NCBI RefSeq assembly: GCF_002162355.1
Contig: NZ_CP021434.1
Span: forward strand, 4,642,001-4,706,000
Direction of reading: 5' to 3'
DNA: 64,000 nucleotides
From: Tumebacillus avium
Lineage (GTDB): Bacteria; Bacillota; Bacilli; Tumebacillales; Tumebacillaceae
Both the position numbers and the translations under genes were made by a program. Shown piece after piece: positions 30,523 to 38,533 of this stretch. The first letter of the stretch is position 1; each line of letters begins with the position of its first letter. Under the pieces are notes generated by a model. That model was not told where the DNA came from, ran no database searches, and worked only from the letters and a program-made list of their open reading frames with translations.

Positions 30523-31734
30523 CTACTCGCCCTCCCGAATCGCGTCATAAGGATTCTGCCGCAAAATCGAGCGAATCGGCACCGCGGCCGCCAGCATCCC
30601 GATCAGAGCTGTCAACAGCACCGCCCCCGTCGCCAGCAGGATCGACGGCAGAAAATCAGGAAACAAGAGCGGCAGTTGAAACGCCTTGGCGATCACCGCC
30701 TCGTTGTCGGCCAGCATCGCCGCGACCAGAAACACGCCGACCGTCCCGCCCGTCAGGCTCGCGAGCAGGGATTCGGTCAGCAGCAGCCGGTACACCGCCC
30801 ACTTTCCGGCGCCAAGCGCCCGGAACATGCCGATCTCGCGCATCCGCTCATTGACCAGTGCCGAAAACAAGGTCATCCCCTGAATCGCCGCCATCAAAAT
30901 CACTACGCCGATCATCGAGTACGACAGCAGCCGCAGCGGAAACAACTGCCGCGTGATCGTCTCGCGCAGCTTGGTGCCGGTCACCGCCGACGCCTCGGGA
31001 ATCTTGCGCTCGATCTGCCGTTTGACAAACTCTTCGTCGCCGGGCAGGGTCTTCACCAGCACCACCGACACGCTGTCCTTGGGAAAAGTAAGCCCGTTGC
31101 CGCCCGCCTCGCGCAGCTTCCTTGCCGCATCGAGCGTCATATAGATCGTGTGGTCCGCGCCTGTCCCGGTCGGAAACAGCACACGGGCGAGCTGAAAATC
31201 ATGCCCAAACAGCTTGAGCGTCTCCCGATAGGCCTTGTACTGCAGGTGGTAGATCGCGTTTTTCCCGCCGGCGTCGCTGCCGACGATCACCTTATCGGAG
31301 GTCAGCTCCCGGCCGGCCCCGCTGAAATACCCTTTCAAGGTAAAATCGGTCTTGGGATCAAACGCGACCACCGGGAAATCGCCTTCGACCTGGCAGCACG
31401 TCCCGGAGAACGTCTCCAGATACAGCTGCGGCGTCAAAGCTTGCACCTCCGGGATCTCCCGCAGTTTCGCCACGACGGAGCCGGGCATATAAAACGAGCT
31501 CACTTCGCCTGTGATCATCACCTGCTCCGCCACCTTGCCGTAATTCTTCGGCACCACCATCACATCGGCGCCAAAGCGGGCATCGCTTGCGGTCAGGCTC
31601 CGATCGACCGACATCAGAAAAAAGTAACTCAAAAACAGCATCGCTGCCGTGATCGCCGTCGAGGTGAGCAACAGCGAACTGCGCAGCGGTTTGCGCCACA
31701 GATTGCGCCACGCCCACCGAATACGCTGCCACAT
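30523..31734 (-). CDS. FtsX/MacB-type ABC transporter permease (403 aa)
   Basis: Membrane helix 1 (about 20-42), a large extracytoplasmic domain (about 43-275), then three C-terminal helices (about 280-305, 330-352, 368-390), the FtsX topology. The external domain contains an adjacent Cys pair in FSGTCCQVEGDF, unusual for MacB homologues and possibly a metal or disulfide site. The C-terminal motif IRSILRQNPYDAIREGE is typical. Substrate unknown. Confidence 0.88.
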   Translation of the reverse strand: MWQRIRWAWRNLWRKPLRSSLLLTSTAITAAMLFLSYFFLMSVDRSLTASDARFGADVMVVPKNYGKVAEQVMITGEVSSFYMPGSVVAKLREIPEVQALTPQLYLETFSGTCCQVEGDFPVVAFDPKTDFTLKGYFSGAGRELTSDKVIVGSDAGGKNAIYHLQYKAYRETLKLFGHDFQLARVLFPTGTGADHTIYMTLDAARKLREAGGNGLTFPKDSVSVVLVKTLPGDEEFVKRQIERKIPEASAVTGTKLRETITRQLFPLRLLSYSMIGVVILMAAIQGMTLFSALVNERMREIGMFRALGAGKWAVYRLLLTESLLASLTGGTVGVFLVAAMLADNEAVIAKAFQLPLLFPDFLPSILLATGAVLLTALIGMLAAAVPIRSILRQNPYDAIREGE

Positions 31735-31737
31735 CGT

Positions 31738-31884
31738 CTACACCTCTTCCGTCTCGTCCTCGACGGAAGGACCGTCATCAAACGGGTCACTTTTTCGTAA
31801 AATGAAGACCGTAATCATTGTACCAAGCAGCAACAGCGCCAACCAGACCAAATTAAAAAAAATCTCTGCCGAACTGAACATCAT
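31738..31884 (-). CDS. Small single-pass membrane protein heading the ABC operon (48 aa)
   Basis: From an ATG at 31884 (GGGGG upstream) the product has one hydrophobic helix (about 9-29) and an acidic tail (DPFDDGPSVEDETEE). It ends three bases before the permease ATG, whose ribosome binding site GAGGTG lies inside it. Acidic single-helix partners often stabilise ABC permeases; no family recognised. The longer open frame to 31947 runs into the terminator hairpin and is unlikely. Confidence 0.6.
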   Translation of the reverse strand: MMFSSAEIFFNLVWLALLLLGTMITVFILRKSDPFDDGPSVEDETEEV

Positions 31885-31935
31885 GCGTCCCCCGTTCCTC
31901 AAGTGTCTTACAGAGTAGTATTGGGCGGGAACGCC

Positions 31936-31974
31936 AAAAAAATCCAAAGGCGCACGTGTTGGCCGCCTTTGGAT
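31936..31974 (-). terminator. Rho-independent terminator after the phosphohexomutase
   Basis: Minus-strand ATCCAAAGGCG / CGCCTTTGGAT stem followed by TTTTTT. Confidence 0.88.
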
Positions 31975-31980
31975 GCTCGT

Positions 31981-33408
31981 TTAGCGGTCTTTCGCCGCCG
32001 ATTTCCCCTGCTCGATCAGCTGAATCGCCGCCCCGATCAGCTTTTGCACATCGGCCGGGTCTTTCGCTTCGGCGTAGACGCGCAGGAGCGGCTCGGTGCC
32101 GCTGGGACGGAACAAGATCCATCCGCCGCCGGCCAGCCGGTATTTGATGCCGTCGAGCGTCTGCACCTCTTCCACCGCAAAGCCGGCAAAGGTGCGCGGC
32201 TTTTGGCGCAGGGATTTCAGCAGGAGCTCCTTTTTCTTCTGCTCCAGATGCAGATCGGCGCGGTCGTACGCATGGTGCCCGGCGAGGAACATCAGGTTGT
32301 CGACCGCCTCGGTCAGCTTTTGTCCCGACCCGAGCAGATGCTCGATCAGGAGCATCCCGGAGAAGATGCCGTCGCGCTCCGGCATGTGGCGCGGAATGCC
32401 GATGCCTCCGCTCTCTTCGCCGCCGATCAGCACCTCTTCGCTTTGCATCACGTCACAGATATACTTGAACCCGATCGGCACTTCACGCAGCGGCACTTCA
32501 TACAGGCTGGCCACATTGTCGATCATCCCCGTGGTCGAAAACGTCTTGACCACCGCGCCTTTCCATTTACGTTCGCGCAGCAGATGCAAGGTCAGCAGCG
32601 AAAACAGGATCTGCGGCGAGACGAAGTTGCCGTGCGCATCGACCGCCCCCAGCCGGTCGCCGTCCCCGTCGGTGGCGAGCCCGAGGTCGGCGTGGACTTC
32701 GAGGACTTTTTCCATCAACAGTCCGAGGTTCTGCTGGATCGGCTCCGGATTGACGCCGCCAAAAGTCGGGTCGGGCGCGGAGCGCAGCCGGGTGACTTGG
32801 CATCCCATCTCCTCCAGCGCTTTGGCAAAATAATTTCCGGCCGCACCGTGCATCGCATCGACGACAACATGCAGCCTGCGCTTCTTGCTTGCGACCGGAG
32901 CGATAAAGCGGAAGAGCTGGGAGAAATACTGCGTATCCAGATTGGTCAGGCGGATCAGGCCGGCGCTTTTCGCCTCGTCAAACGGCATGAACTGCACCGC
33001 CGATTTCCCGACCCTGGCTGCCATCTGCCGGATGTCTTGTTCCCCGACCGGTCCGGCGTGCGGGCCTTTCCATTTCAAGCCGTTCCATTCCTTCGGGTTG
33101 TGGCTGGCCGTGACCATCAGCCCGCCGGCAGCACCGAGATAGCGCACGGCGAACGATAAGAGTGGCGTCGGGGTGACGGTGTCGAGCAGATAGACGGGAA
33201 TGCCGTTGGCGGCGAGCACCTGTCCTGCGACGCGGGCAAACGTGTCGGAGAGGAAGCGCGTGTCGTAGCCGATCACCATCCCCTGCTCGGCCGTCCCCCG
33301 GGCCAGCAGTTCGTCGGCGATCGCCTGACAGACCAGTTTGAGGTTGCTTATCGTAAAGGTATCGGCGATCTGACCGCGCCAGCCTTCTGTTCCAAAGCGA
33401 ATTTCCAT
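31981..33408 (-). CDS. Alpha-D-phosphohexomutase (phosphoglucomutase/phosphomannomutase), 475 aa
   Basis: Interconverts hexose 6- and 1-phosphates. All four domain motifs are present: phosphoserine loop TASHNP (Ser102), metal loop DGDGDR (about 242-247), sugar-binding GEESGG and phosphate-binding RPSGTEPLLRVY. Substrate preference (glucose, mannose or glucosamine) is not resolved; in this window it could supply mannose-1-phosphate to the ManC-like enzyme at 41708. It is not the essential GlmM by context. The ATG at 33408 is 9 bases after GGAGGG; a GTG two codons upstream is an alternative. Confidence 0.9.
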   Translation of the reverse strand: MEIRFGTEGWRGQIADTFTISNLKLVCQAIADELLARGTAEQGMVIGYDTRFLSDTFARVAGQVLAANGIPVYLLDTVTPTPLLSFAVRYLGAAGGLMVTASHNPKEWNGLKWKGPHAGPVGEQDIRQMAARVGKSAVQFMPFDEAKSAGLIRLTNLDTQYFSQLFRFIAPVASKKRRLHVVVDAMHGAAGNYFAKALEEMGCQVTRLRSAPDPTFGGVNPEPIQQNLGLLMEKVLEVHADLGLATDGDGDRLGAVDAHGNFVSPQILFSLLTLHLLRERKWKGAVVKTFSTTGMIDNVASLYEVPLREVPIGFKYICDVMQSEEVLIGGEESGGIGIPRHMPERDGIFSGMLLIEHLLGSGQKLTEAVDNLMFLAGHHAYDRADLHLEQKKKELLLKSLRQKPRTFAGFAVEEVQTLDGIKYRLAGGGWILFRPSGTEPLLRVYAEAKDPADVQKLIGAAIQLIEQGKSAAKDR

Positions 33409-33548
33409 GATCACAGTCCCTCCTGCAAGCGTACTTTGTGTCTTGTAGACTATGCACCCGAGTAGGCTTTTGTCACGACTTGCGCACCATGGGCGGGCAG
33501 GCGCACATACACTGTCAGGGAAAGGACTTGGAAACGGGGGTCTGTCAC

Positions 33549-33701
33549 ATGTATTACTACCTGCTGCGCACCGTCAAGATCCTCCTTGGCGGCGCGATCG
33601 GGATCGTCTTCCTCCGGGCGCTGTTCTTCCCGAACGTGCTCGATGTCTTTTTGCTCCTGATCTTGTTCTTGATCCTGGTCGCGATGTTTGTCGGGACCTG
33701 A
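33549..33701 (+). CDS. Small hydrophobic membrane protein (50 aa)
   Basis: The ATG at 33549 follows GGGGG at nine bases. The product begins MYYYLLRTVKILLGG and is almost entirely hydrophobic, with two helices (about 10-25 and 28-48). A strong terminator follows immediately, supporting an expressed gene. No family recognised. Confidence 0.55.
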   Translation: MYYYLLRTVKILLGGAIGIVFLRALFFPNVLDVFLLLILFLILVAMFVGT

Positions 33702-33703
33702 TC

Positions 33704-33739
33704 AAAAAGCTGCCCTCCATTCTCGGGGCAGCTTTTTTG
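33704..33739 (+). terminator. Rho-independent terminator
   Basis: AAAAAGCTGCCC / GGGCAGCTTTTT stem with a TCCATTCTCG-type loop and a trailing T run, just after the small membrane gene. Confidence 0.88.
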
Positions 33740-33763
33740 ATTTTTCCCAGCGATTCCCGTCTG

Positions 33764-33791
33764 TTGGCGGGCGTTTGCTGCATGCTACAAT
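33764..33791 (+). promoter_or_regulatory. Sigma-A promoter of the c-di-AMP riboswitch transcript
   Basis: TTGGCG (33764-33769), 16-base spacer, TACAAT (33786-33791). Confidence 0.65.
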
Positions 33792-33825
33792 ATACCCTGA
33801 ATATGCCGAATCTTGTCGAATGAAA

Positions 33826-33931
33826 GATTTCGACGAGTACGGGGGACGCAACACTTTGGGGTGAATGTTCTGCCGTTTGTGAGAGCAAGGGAATCCTCTT
33901 CCCGAACCCGTCAACTAACCTCGGAGGCGAA
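33826..33931 (+). ncRNA. ydaO/yuaA (c-di-AMP) riboswitch
   Basis: GAGTACGGGGGACGCAA, then GGGGTGAATG, a GAGAGCAAGGGAATCCTCTT section and the closing GAACCCGTCAACTAACCTCG reproduce the ydaO-yuaA consensus. P1 pairs TTCGACGAG with CTCGGAGGCGAA. It lies before a secreted cell-wall hydrolase, the classic target. No terminator is visible between the aptamer and the gene, so control may act on ribosome access or on P1 stability. Confidence 0.93.
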
Positions 33932-33952
33932 ATGAGGAGGGTATTTGTAAGG

Positions 33953-34816
33953 ATGAAATCATGGCGTGCGAAGCTGGCCATCAGTGTTTTTGCTATTGTT
34001 GGAATATTGTGTCAAGTGCAAGGTGAAGCGGAAGCAGCCGCTCCGGCTCCCAAATACAGCGTGCAGCTCAATGACAAGCTGGTCACCTTCCCGGATGCGA
34101 AACCGTATCTGGACGGGGCGGATCGCGTGCAAGTGCCGATTCGCTTTTTGACCGAGTCGATGGGCTATTCGGTGGATTGGAAGCTGGAAGGCAAGCAGGT
34201 GGCGGTGACGATGAAAAAGGGTACTGCGACCGTGCAGTTGAAGACGGGCGACCGCAAGATCATCGTCAACGGGAAAGCGGAACTGATGGATACCGTTCCG
34301 GTCTTGAAGCAGGACCGCACGTTTGTGCCGGTGCGCTTTGCCACCGAAGCGCTGAACGCTAACGTCACGTGGCACCAACCGACACTGTCGGCGATCATCG
34401 CAACAGATGGAAGAACGCATCAGGCACTGGCACCCGTCTATGTGCCGATCAGCGAAAAGATCATCAAAACGGCCAAAGCCTACATGGGCACCCCGTATGT
34501 GTGGGGCGGCTCGACTCCGAAAGGTTTTGACTGCTCAGGCTTGACGCAGTATGTCTACGCGAAAAACAGCGTCTCATTGCCGCGCGTTTCGCGTGACCAG
34601 TACAAAACAGGACAACCTGTCGCGAAGAGTTCCCTGAAAGTTGGCGATCTCGTCTTCTTCTCGCTCAATCAGAAAGGCGTCGTTGGACATGTTGGGATCT
34701 ACACCGGAAACGGCGAGTTTATCTCCGCCACTTCCTCCAAAGGTGTCAGCATCGCCAAAATCAACGATCCGTACTACTGGGGCGCTAAATACATTGGCGC
34801 GAAGCGGGTTCTCTAA
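33953..34816 (+). CDS. Secreted NlpC/P60 peptidoglycan endopeptidase with N-terminal copper-amine-oxidase-like domain (287 aa)
   Basis: A signal peptide (cleavage near GEAEAAAP, about residue 30) is followed by two copper-amine-oxidase-N-like beta repeats (about 36-155, with VQVPIRFLTESMGY and FVPVRFATEALNA) that bind wall polymers in related proteins, then an NlpC/P60 domain with catalytic Cys194 (FDCSGL) and His246 (VGHVGIY). It cuts stem peptides during growth. An ATG at 33932 is in frame, but it abuts the riboswitch P1 stem; the ATG at 33953 follows a clean AGGAGG (12 bases) and gives a standard signal peptide. Confidence 0.92.
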   Translation: MKSWRAKLAISVFAIVGILCQVQGEAEAAAPAPKYSVQLNDKLVTFPDAKPYLDGADRVQVPIRFLTESMGYSVDWKLEGKQVAVTMKKGTATVQLKTGDRKIIVNGKAELMDTVPVLKQDRTFVPVRFATEALNANVTWHQPTLSAIIATDGRTHQALAPVYVPISEKIIKTAKAYMGTPYVWGGSTPKGFDCSGLTQYVYAKNSVSLPRVSRDQYKTGQPVAKSSLKVGDLVFFSLNQKGVVGHVGIYTGNGEFISATSSKGVSIAKINDPYYWGAKYIGAKRVL

Positions 34817-34834
34817 ACCAATGCCCTTGTCACC

Positions 34835-34868
34835 AAAAGACACCGTCCCGATGGGCACGGTGTCTTTT
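34835..34868. terminator. Rho-independent terminator between convergent genes
   Basis: AAAAGACACCGT / CACGGTGTCTTTT stem, with A-rich left and T-rich right flanks, so it can serve both strands. Confidence 0.82.
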
Positions 34869-35038
34869 CATGTTAGAAGCAAGACCGTCATGCAGGCCGC
34901 ATAGAAAAAAGCGGCTCCCGGCACCCAGAGCAGGTGGACGCTGATGTTGTCTTCCTCGCGTTTTAAAGCGACTGCATAGCGGAGGAGTCCGTAGGCGATC
35001 ATCAGCAGGCAGAGAATGAAAAGCAAAAGAGTTGCCAT
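34868..35038 (-). CDS. Small two-helix membrane protein (56 aa)
   Basis: ATG at 35038 preceded by AAAGGAGGG at five bases, a strong signal. The product has a hydrophobic helix (about 3-18), a basic-acidic linker (ALKREEDNISVH) and a second helix (about 37-54). It ends at the terminator. Position downstream of the coiled-coil stack suggests the same transcript. No family recognised. Confidence 0.6.
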   Translation of the reverse strand: MATLLLFILCLLMIAYGLLRYAVALKREEDNISVHLLWVPGAAFFYAACMTVLLLT

Positions 35039-35063
35039 CGAATCCCTCCTTTATCTGTTTGTG

Positions 35064-35591
35064 TTACGGCAGCAGGCGGAGCGGGGCGAGTCGGTTGTTG
35101 AGCTCCTGCAGCTCGGCGGTGGAAATTTCGGTCAGGCGGCGCAACGCGGCCACGCCGTCCGCTTCCTGCTCAGCCTGGGCGTGAGCGGTAACGCCAGCTT
35201 GCAAGATGGAGCGAGTGACAGCAGTCATCGCGGCCAGTTCGCGGTCGGCCGCCTGAGTGGCCGTGTTGAGCGTGGCAAGGCCGTCGATGATCGTTCGCTC
35301 ACCCGTGGCGATGTCGGTGAGATGGCCGTTCATCGCGGCGAGTTGTGTGACGGTGGCCTCTTCTTGCAGCCCGATTTGCGCTAAGGAGCGTGTGGTGTCA
35401 GAAAGCGGGTCGAGTGTGGCCGACGTTTCTGCGACAACAGCGCCGGTGGCGGCGAGCGAGCTGTCGATCAGCCGCATCGTTTCGTTGATCTGTCCCTGCA
35501 CTTGCGTCTGCTGGGCAAAGCTGTAGCCAAACAGGCCCACGCCAAGCAAACTCAAGAGCAGCGGGAGCGCTTGCAGGCTCTTATTCAGCAT
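35064..35591 (-). CDS. Membrane-anchored coiled-coil protein 5 of the stack (175 aa)
   Basis: An N-terminal hydrophobic anchor (about 6-24) is followed by a long Ala/Thr/Glu-rich amphipathic region without Pro until the end, typical of coiled coils such as the signalling region of chemoreceptors or DUF948 proteins. No catalytic domain. RBS GGAGG before the ATG. Last of five adjacent genes of the same architecture. Confidence 0.7.
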   Translation of the reverse strand: MLNKSLQALPLLLSLLGVGLFGYSFAQQTQVQGQINETMRLIDSSLAATGAVVAETSATLDPLSDTTRSLAQIGLQEEATVTQLAAMNGHLTDIATGERTIIDGLATLNTATQAADRELAAMTAVTRSILQAGVTAHAQAEQEADGVAALRRLTEISTAELQELNNRLAPLRLLP

Positions 35592-35627
35592 ACTATGTTG
35601 CCTCCTTTCACAGTGTTAGTCGGAATC

Positions 35628-36317
35628 TCAGGGAAAGAGATCGGGTAACGGCGGGAGCGGACGCGGCAGTGGCAGCAGCGGTAACGGGTGGAGCGGGTCA
35701 TCGAGAAGATCTTTCAGTTTCCCAAAGTACTTGAACGTCTCCCGAGAGCGGTTGAGTTCCGCCAGCAACAGGTCGAGTTGGCCGCTTAGCCCCGCCGACT
35801 CCTGCCCGGCTCTGGCCAGCGGATCGGCCAGCCGGTCGAGCAGCGCTGCATTTTGCCCGACATCTTGGGTCAGGCTGCTTACTTTCACCGTCACTTGGCT
35901 GGTGAGCTGCACACTTTCCTGCTCCCCTTCCAAAATCTCCGCCATCAGCGTCACGCCCTGCTCAGTCAGCTTGACCTGCCGCGACAGCTCCTGCCCCAAT
36001 CGTTCACCAGTCTCCTGCTGACGGGCGAGAATTCGTTCCTGCTCCTCCAGCTGTGCCAGCTTGCTTTCCACGCCTTGCACCTTTTGATGCAACTGTTCCG
36101 TATGCTCCAGCATGCTGCCCGTCGTGCCGGTCAGGTCGTACAAGAGCGCAAACAGGCCGGGCGCGGACGGGGCTGCTTTTTCCTGCTGCGCTTCCCGTTC
36201 CCTCTCATCGGGCAGAGAGAGCAGGAACGCAGCAAGAAACAACAGCAGGGCACAACCCCAGATCACAAACTCATGAAACATCGGGTCAAACGGCGTTTTG
36301 CTGTTCCCCTTGCGCAT
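35628..36317 (-). CDS. Membrane-anchored coiled-coil protein 4 of the stack, with Pro-Leu-rich tail (229 aa)
   Basis: A membrane helix at about 17-35, then coiled coil (about 65-195, rich in E, Q, L), and a striking C-terminal proline/leucine tail (PLHPLPLLPLPRPLPPLP). The ATG at 36317 shares bases with the preceding stop (TGATG), with GGAGGG eight bases upstream. The tail could bind an SH3-like or WW-like partner or span the wall; speculative. Confidence 0.7.
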   Translation of the reverse strand: MRKGNSKTPFDPMFHEFVIWGCALLLFLAAFLLSLPDEREREAQQEKAAPSAPGLFALLYDLTGTTGSMLEHTEQLHQKVQGVESKLAQLEEQERILARQQETGERLGQELSRQVKLTEQGVTLMAEILEGEQESVQLTSQVTVKVSSLTQDVGQNAALLDRLADPLARAGQESAGLSGQLDLLLAELNRSRETFKYFGKLKDLLDDPLHPLPLLPLPRPLPPLPDLFP

Positions 36318-36883
36318 CACGGGTTCCCTCCCCCGCTTCGCCACTGCGGCAGGATCAACGTCTTGTCATTCATCTCGCGCAGATTCCGATTGATCTCCTC
36401 CTGCGCCCGCAGCATCACAGCCAGATCGGTCACCATTCCGCTGTTCGTCCCTTCAATCCCGCGCAGCACCGCAAGCAGTTCGGATGCTGCCTCGTGCGCA
36501 GTTTTCAAAGTCTCGGCCGTTGCGCCCGTTGAACTCCCCAGCTTCTGTACCGCCTCGCCGATCCCGCGCACCGATCCGTCCAGCTCGGCGAGCTCCTCGT
36601 TCATTCCCGCCGTCTCCGCTTGGACCCGGCCCAGCTTCGCTTCCATGCGGGCGCTTGCCGTCTGCAGTTCTGACAATCCTTGCAGCCCTGCCTTCATCTC
36701 GCCGGACAGCTCATGCGTCTGTGCAACCTGCCCTTTCAACTGCAAAGCTTTCTGCTCGATGTCCCGCTGAATGCCCACTTGCAGCAGCCCGTTCACGCCC
36801 AAGCCCAACAGGCAGAGCACGGTGATCGCTTTCGGGACGGACAGCGTGGTCTGCCAATCAATGACCCGTTGCTTCCAGCTCAT
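36317..36883 (-). CDS. Membrane-anchored coiled-coil protein 3 of the stack (188 aa)
   Basis: A short basic start, membrane helix about 17-37, then heptad-like coiled coil to about 175 (LQLKGQVAQTHELSG... AELDGSVRGIGEAVQKL). Overlaps the upstream gene by four bases (ATGA) and the downstream one by one base, so the set is translated as one unit. Confidence 0.7.
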   Translation of the reverse strand: MSWKQRVIDWQTTLSVPKAITVLCLLGLGVNGLLQVGIQRDIEQKALQLKGQVAQTHELSGEMKAGLQGLSELQTASARMEAKLGRVQAETAGMNEELAELDGSVRGIGEAVQKLGSSTGATAETLKTAHEAASELLAVLRGIEGTNSGMVTDLAVMLRAQEEINRNLREMNDKTLILPQWRSGGGNP

Positions 36884-37389
36884 GGCGTCACCCCCGGCGT
36901 TTTTTGGTTCATCTGCTCGGTGTAACCCTTGATCTGTTCCAGATGGGACTGATCCTGCTCAATCCAGTAGGACAATTTTCCCAAGACTGAATGCAACTCG
37001 CCCATCGCATGAGTCAAACGGCTCATTTCCTGGGAAATAATCAACAGATCGCCGCTGCTTTTGTTCCCGTACTGCACCATTTCCTGGTTCAGCTTCAAGG
37101 TCGAGGCGTTGAGATCGTTGATTCGGGCGATATGTACGTGAACCGTTTCTGTGGCGCGCAGCGTTTGCCCAAGCTGCTGATCCATCGCCTTCGTAGTCGA
37201 GACCACCTCTTGGAGGTGCTCATTTTTCTGGATGATCGACCGTTGGATCGACAGCAGCCGGGAGGTCGAATCGAGACTCTTTGCAAGTCCGGAGTCAATT
37301 TTGCTCAGCTGATACGTGACGGTCATCGTCTGCACGAGGAGCAGGATGGCCACCGTCACCCCGACATAACTCAGCACTTTGCGAACCAT
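36880..37389 (-). CDS. Membrane-anchored coiled-coil protein 2 of the stack (169 aa)
   Basis: Membrane helix at about 8-27 followed by coiled coil to the C-terminus (LDSTSRLLSIQRSIIQKNEHLQ...). ATG with AAGGGGGA upstream. No enzymatic motif. Confidence 0.7.
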   Translation of the reverse strand: MVRKVLSYVGVTVAILLLVQTMTVTYQLSKIDSGLAKSLDSTSRLLSIQRSIIQKNEHLQEVVSTTKAMDQQLGQTLRATETVHVHIARINDLNASTLKLNQEMVQYGNKSSGDLLIISQEMSRLTHAMGELHSVLGKLSYWIEQDQSHLEQIKGYTEQMNQKTPGVTP

Positions 37390-37401
37390 ACGGCTCCCCC
37401 T

Positions 37402-37929
37402 TTACGGCATGTCATCGGCAACCTCGGCGGACGTTTGCGCTGCTGCCGAGACCTTGCCTGCGATGGCGCTGTTGGTTTGCGCAATCTCCGCCGCCAGCTC
37501 CGTCAGGTGCTTTGCGCTGGCTTGCATCTTCAAAAGTGCGGCTTTCTGCTCCGCTGACCCTTGCCCGACCCCATCGAGATCCGCGTGCAATGTCGAAGCG
37601 AGCTCCTGCAGCGAGAGGCTCAGTTCGATCTGCTTTTGGCTGAGCCGGTCAAGTTCGGCCAGCGAGCGGTCCTGTTCGCTGATCCCGGCCCGCAGCGCCT
37701 GCAATTGGCTCCCGATGCGCTCCGTCGTCGAAGATCGTTTGTCGATGTCGCTCATCTTGCCGGCGATCTCTCCATTCACCTCGTTGATCTGGTCGTTGCG
37801 CTCCCCGATCGTCTTCAGCATCCCCACCAAATCCATCCGTTCCGGAAGCTCCGGTTTGACCCAGACCAGACCGCTGGCCACCGCCAGCACCGTGACCCCC
37901 GCAGCGATCCAAAGCCAGACTCTCCTCAA
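37402..37929 (-). CDS. Membrane-anchored coiled-coil protein 1 of the stack (175 aa)
   Basis: TTG start with AGGTGG seven bases upstream. A membrane helix (about 5-24), then coiled coil with repeated small and polar residues (DRSLAELDRLSQKQIELSLSL). First gene of the stack; the five proteins share architecture more than sequence and are probably ancient paralogues or a co-assembling complex. Confidence 0.7.
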   Translation of the reverse strand: MRRVWLWIAAGVTVLAVASGLVWVKPELPERMDLVGMLKTIGERNDQINEVNGEIAGKMSDIDKRSSTTERIGSQLQALRAGISEQDRSLAELDRLSQKQIELSLSLQELASTLHADLDGVGQGSAEQKAALLKMQASAKHLTELAAEIAQTNSAIAGKVSAAAQTSAEVADDMP

Positions 37930-38029
37930 CGTCCCCCCACCTTTCGGCCATTTTTACAGCCTTCGGAAGCAGTCAGAGTTTTGTGTCAATTGCCCAAAAT
38001 AGAACCGCAAATAAAAAAACACCGCAAAT

Positions 38030-38533
38030 TCATGCGGTGTCTTTCGATCTAGACGCACTCCGTACCTGATAAAACAGACGAATCAACGGATGCGAGTCTT
38101 CGGTTACTTGAATCTGTTCCAGCCTGCGCCGTCCGACACGCTTGTCGAGCAGGGCAAAAGCACGGATGATCGGATCTTCATGCTGCAACGCTGCTTTGAT
38201 CGGCAGGATCATGATCTCGCGCATCGCTTCGGTAAGATGGTATCGGGAGTGGATCGCTTCTTTCGCCAACCTCTGATCGGCCAGAACGGAAGCCTCACGC
38301 CAGCTGAGCTCCGGAGCTTCCCGCTTGATTTGCCTCGAACACTCGTGTTCACGCAGCATATAAAGCAACTTATTGCCTTTGAAAACCGTCTCGCCATCAA
38401 TGCTCACCCGCAAAACCTGCCCGTCCTGATCGTGCGTTTTTCGATACACGTCAAAATGAAAATCAACCCGCGCCCGCACCGATTCGTGCAGGAACTCGTT
38501 CTTATATTTGTGCTTGAGTTTTGTCCACCTCAT
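38030..38533 (-). CDS. SF0329-like family protein (167 aa), function unknown
   Basis: The start MRWTKLKHKYKNEFLHESVRARVDFH and the HDQDGQVLRVSIDGETV segment resemble the small bacterial SF0329 family as I remember it; the function is unknown. No membrane segment or signal. Its first 32 bases overlap the 3' end of the phosphotransferase gene upstream, and the ribosome binding site is weak, so coupling is likely. Confidence 0.6.
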   Translation of the reverse strand: MRWTKLKHKYKNEFLHESVRARVDFHFDVYRKTHDQDGQVLRVSIDGETVFKGNKLLYMLREHECSRQIKREAPELSWREASVLADQRLAKEAIHSRYHLTEAMREIMILPIKAALQHEDPIIRAFALLDKRVGRRRLEQIQVTEDSHPLIRLFYQVRSASRSKDTA

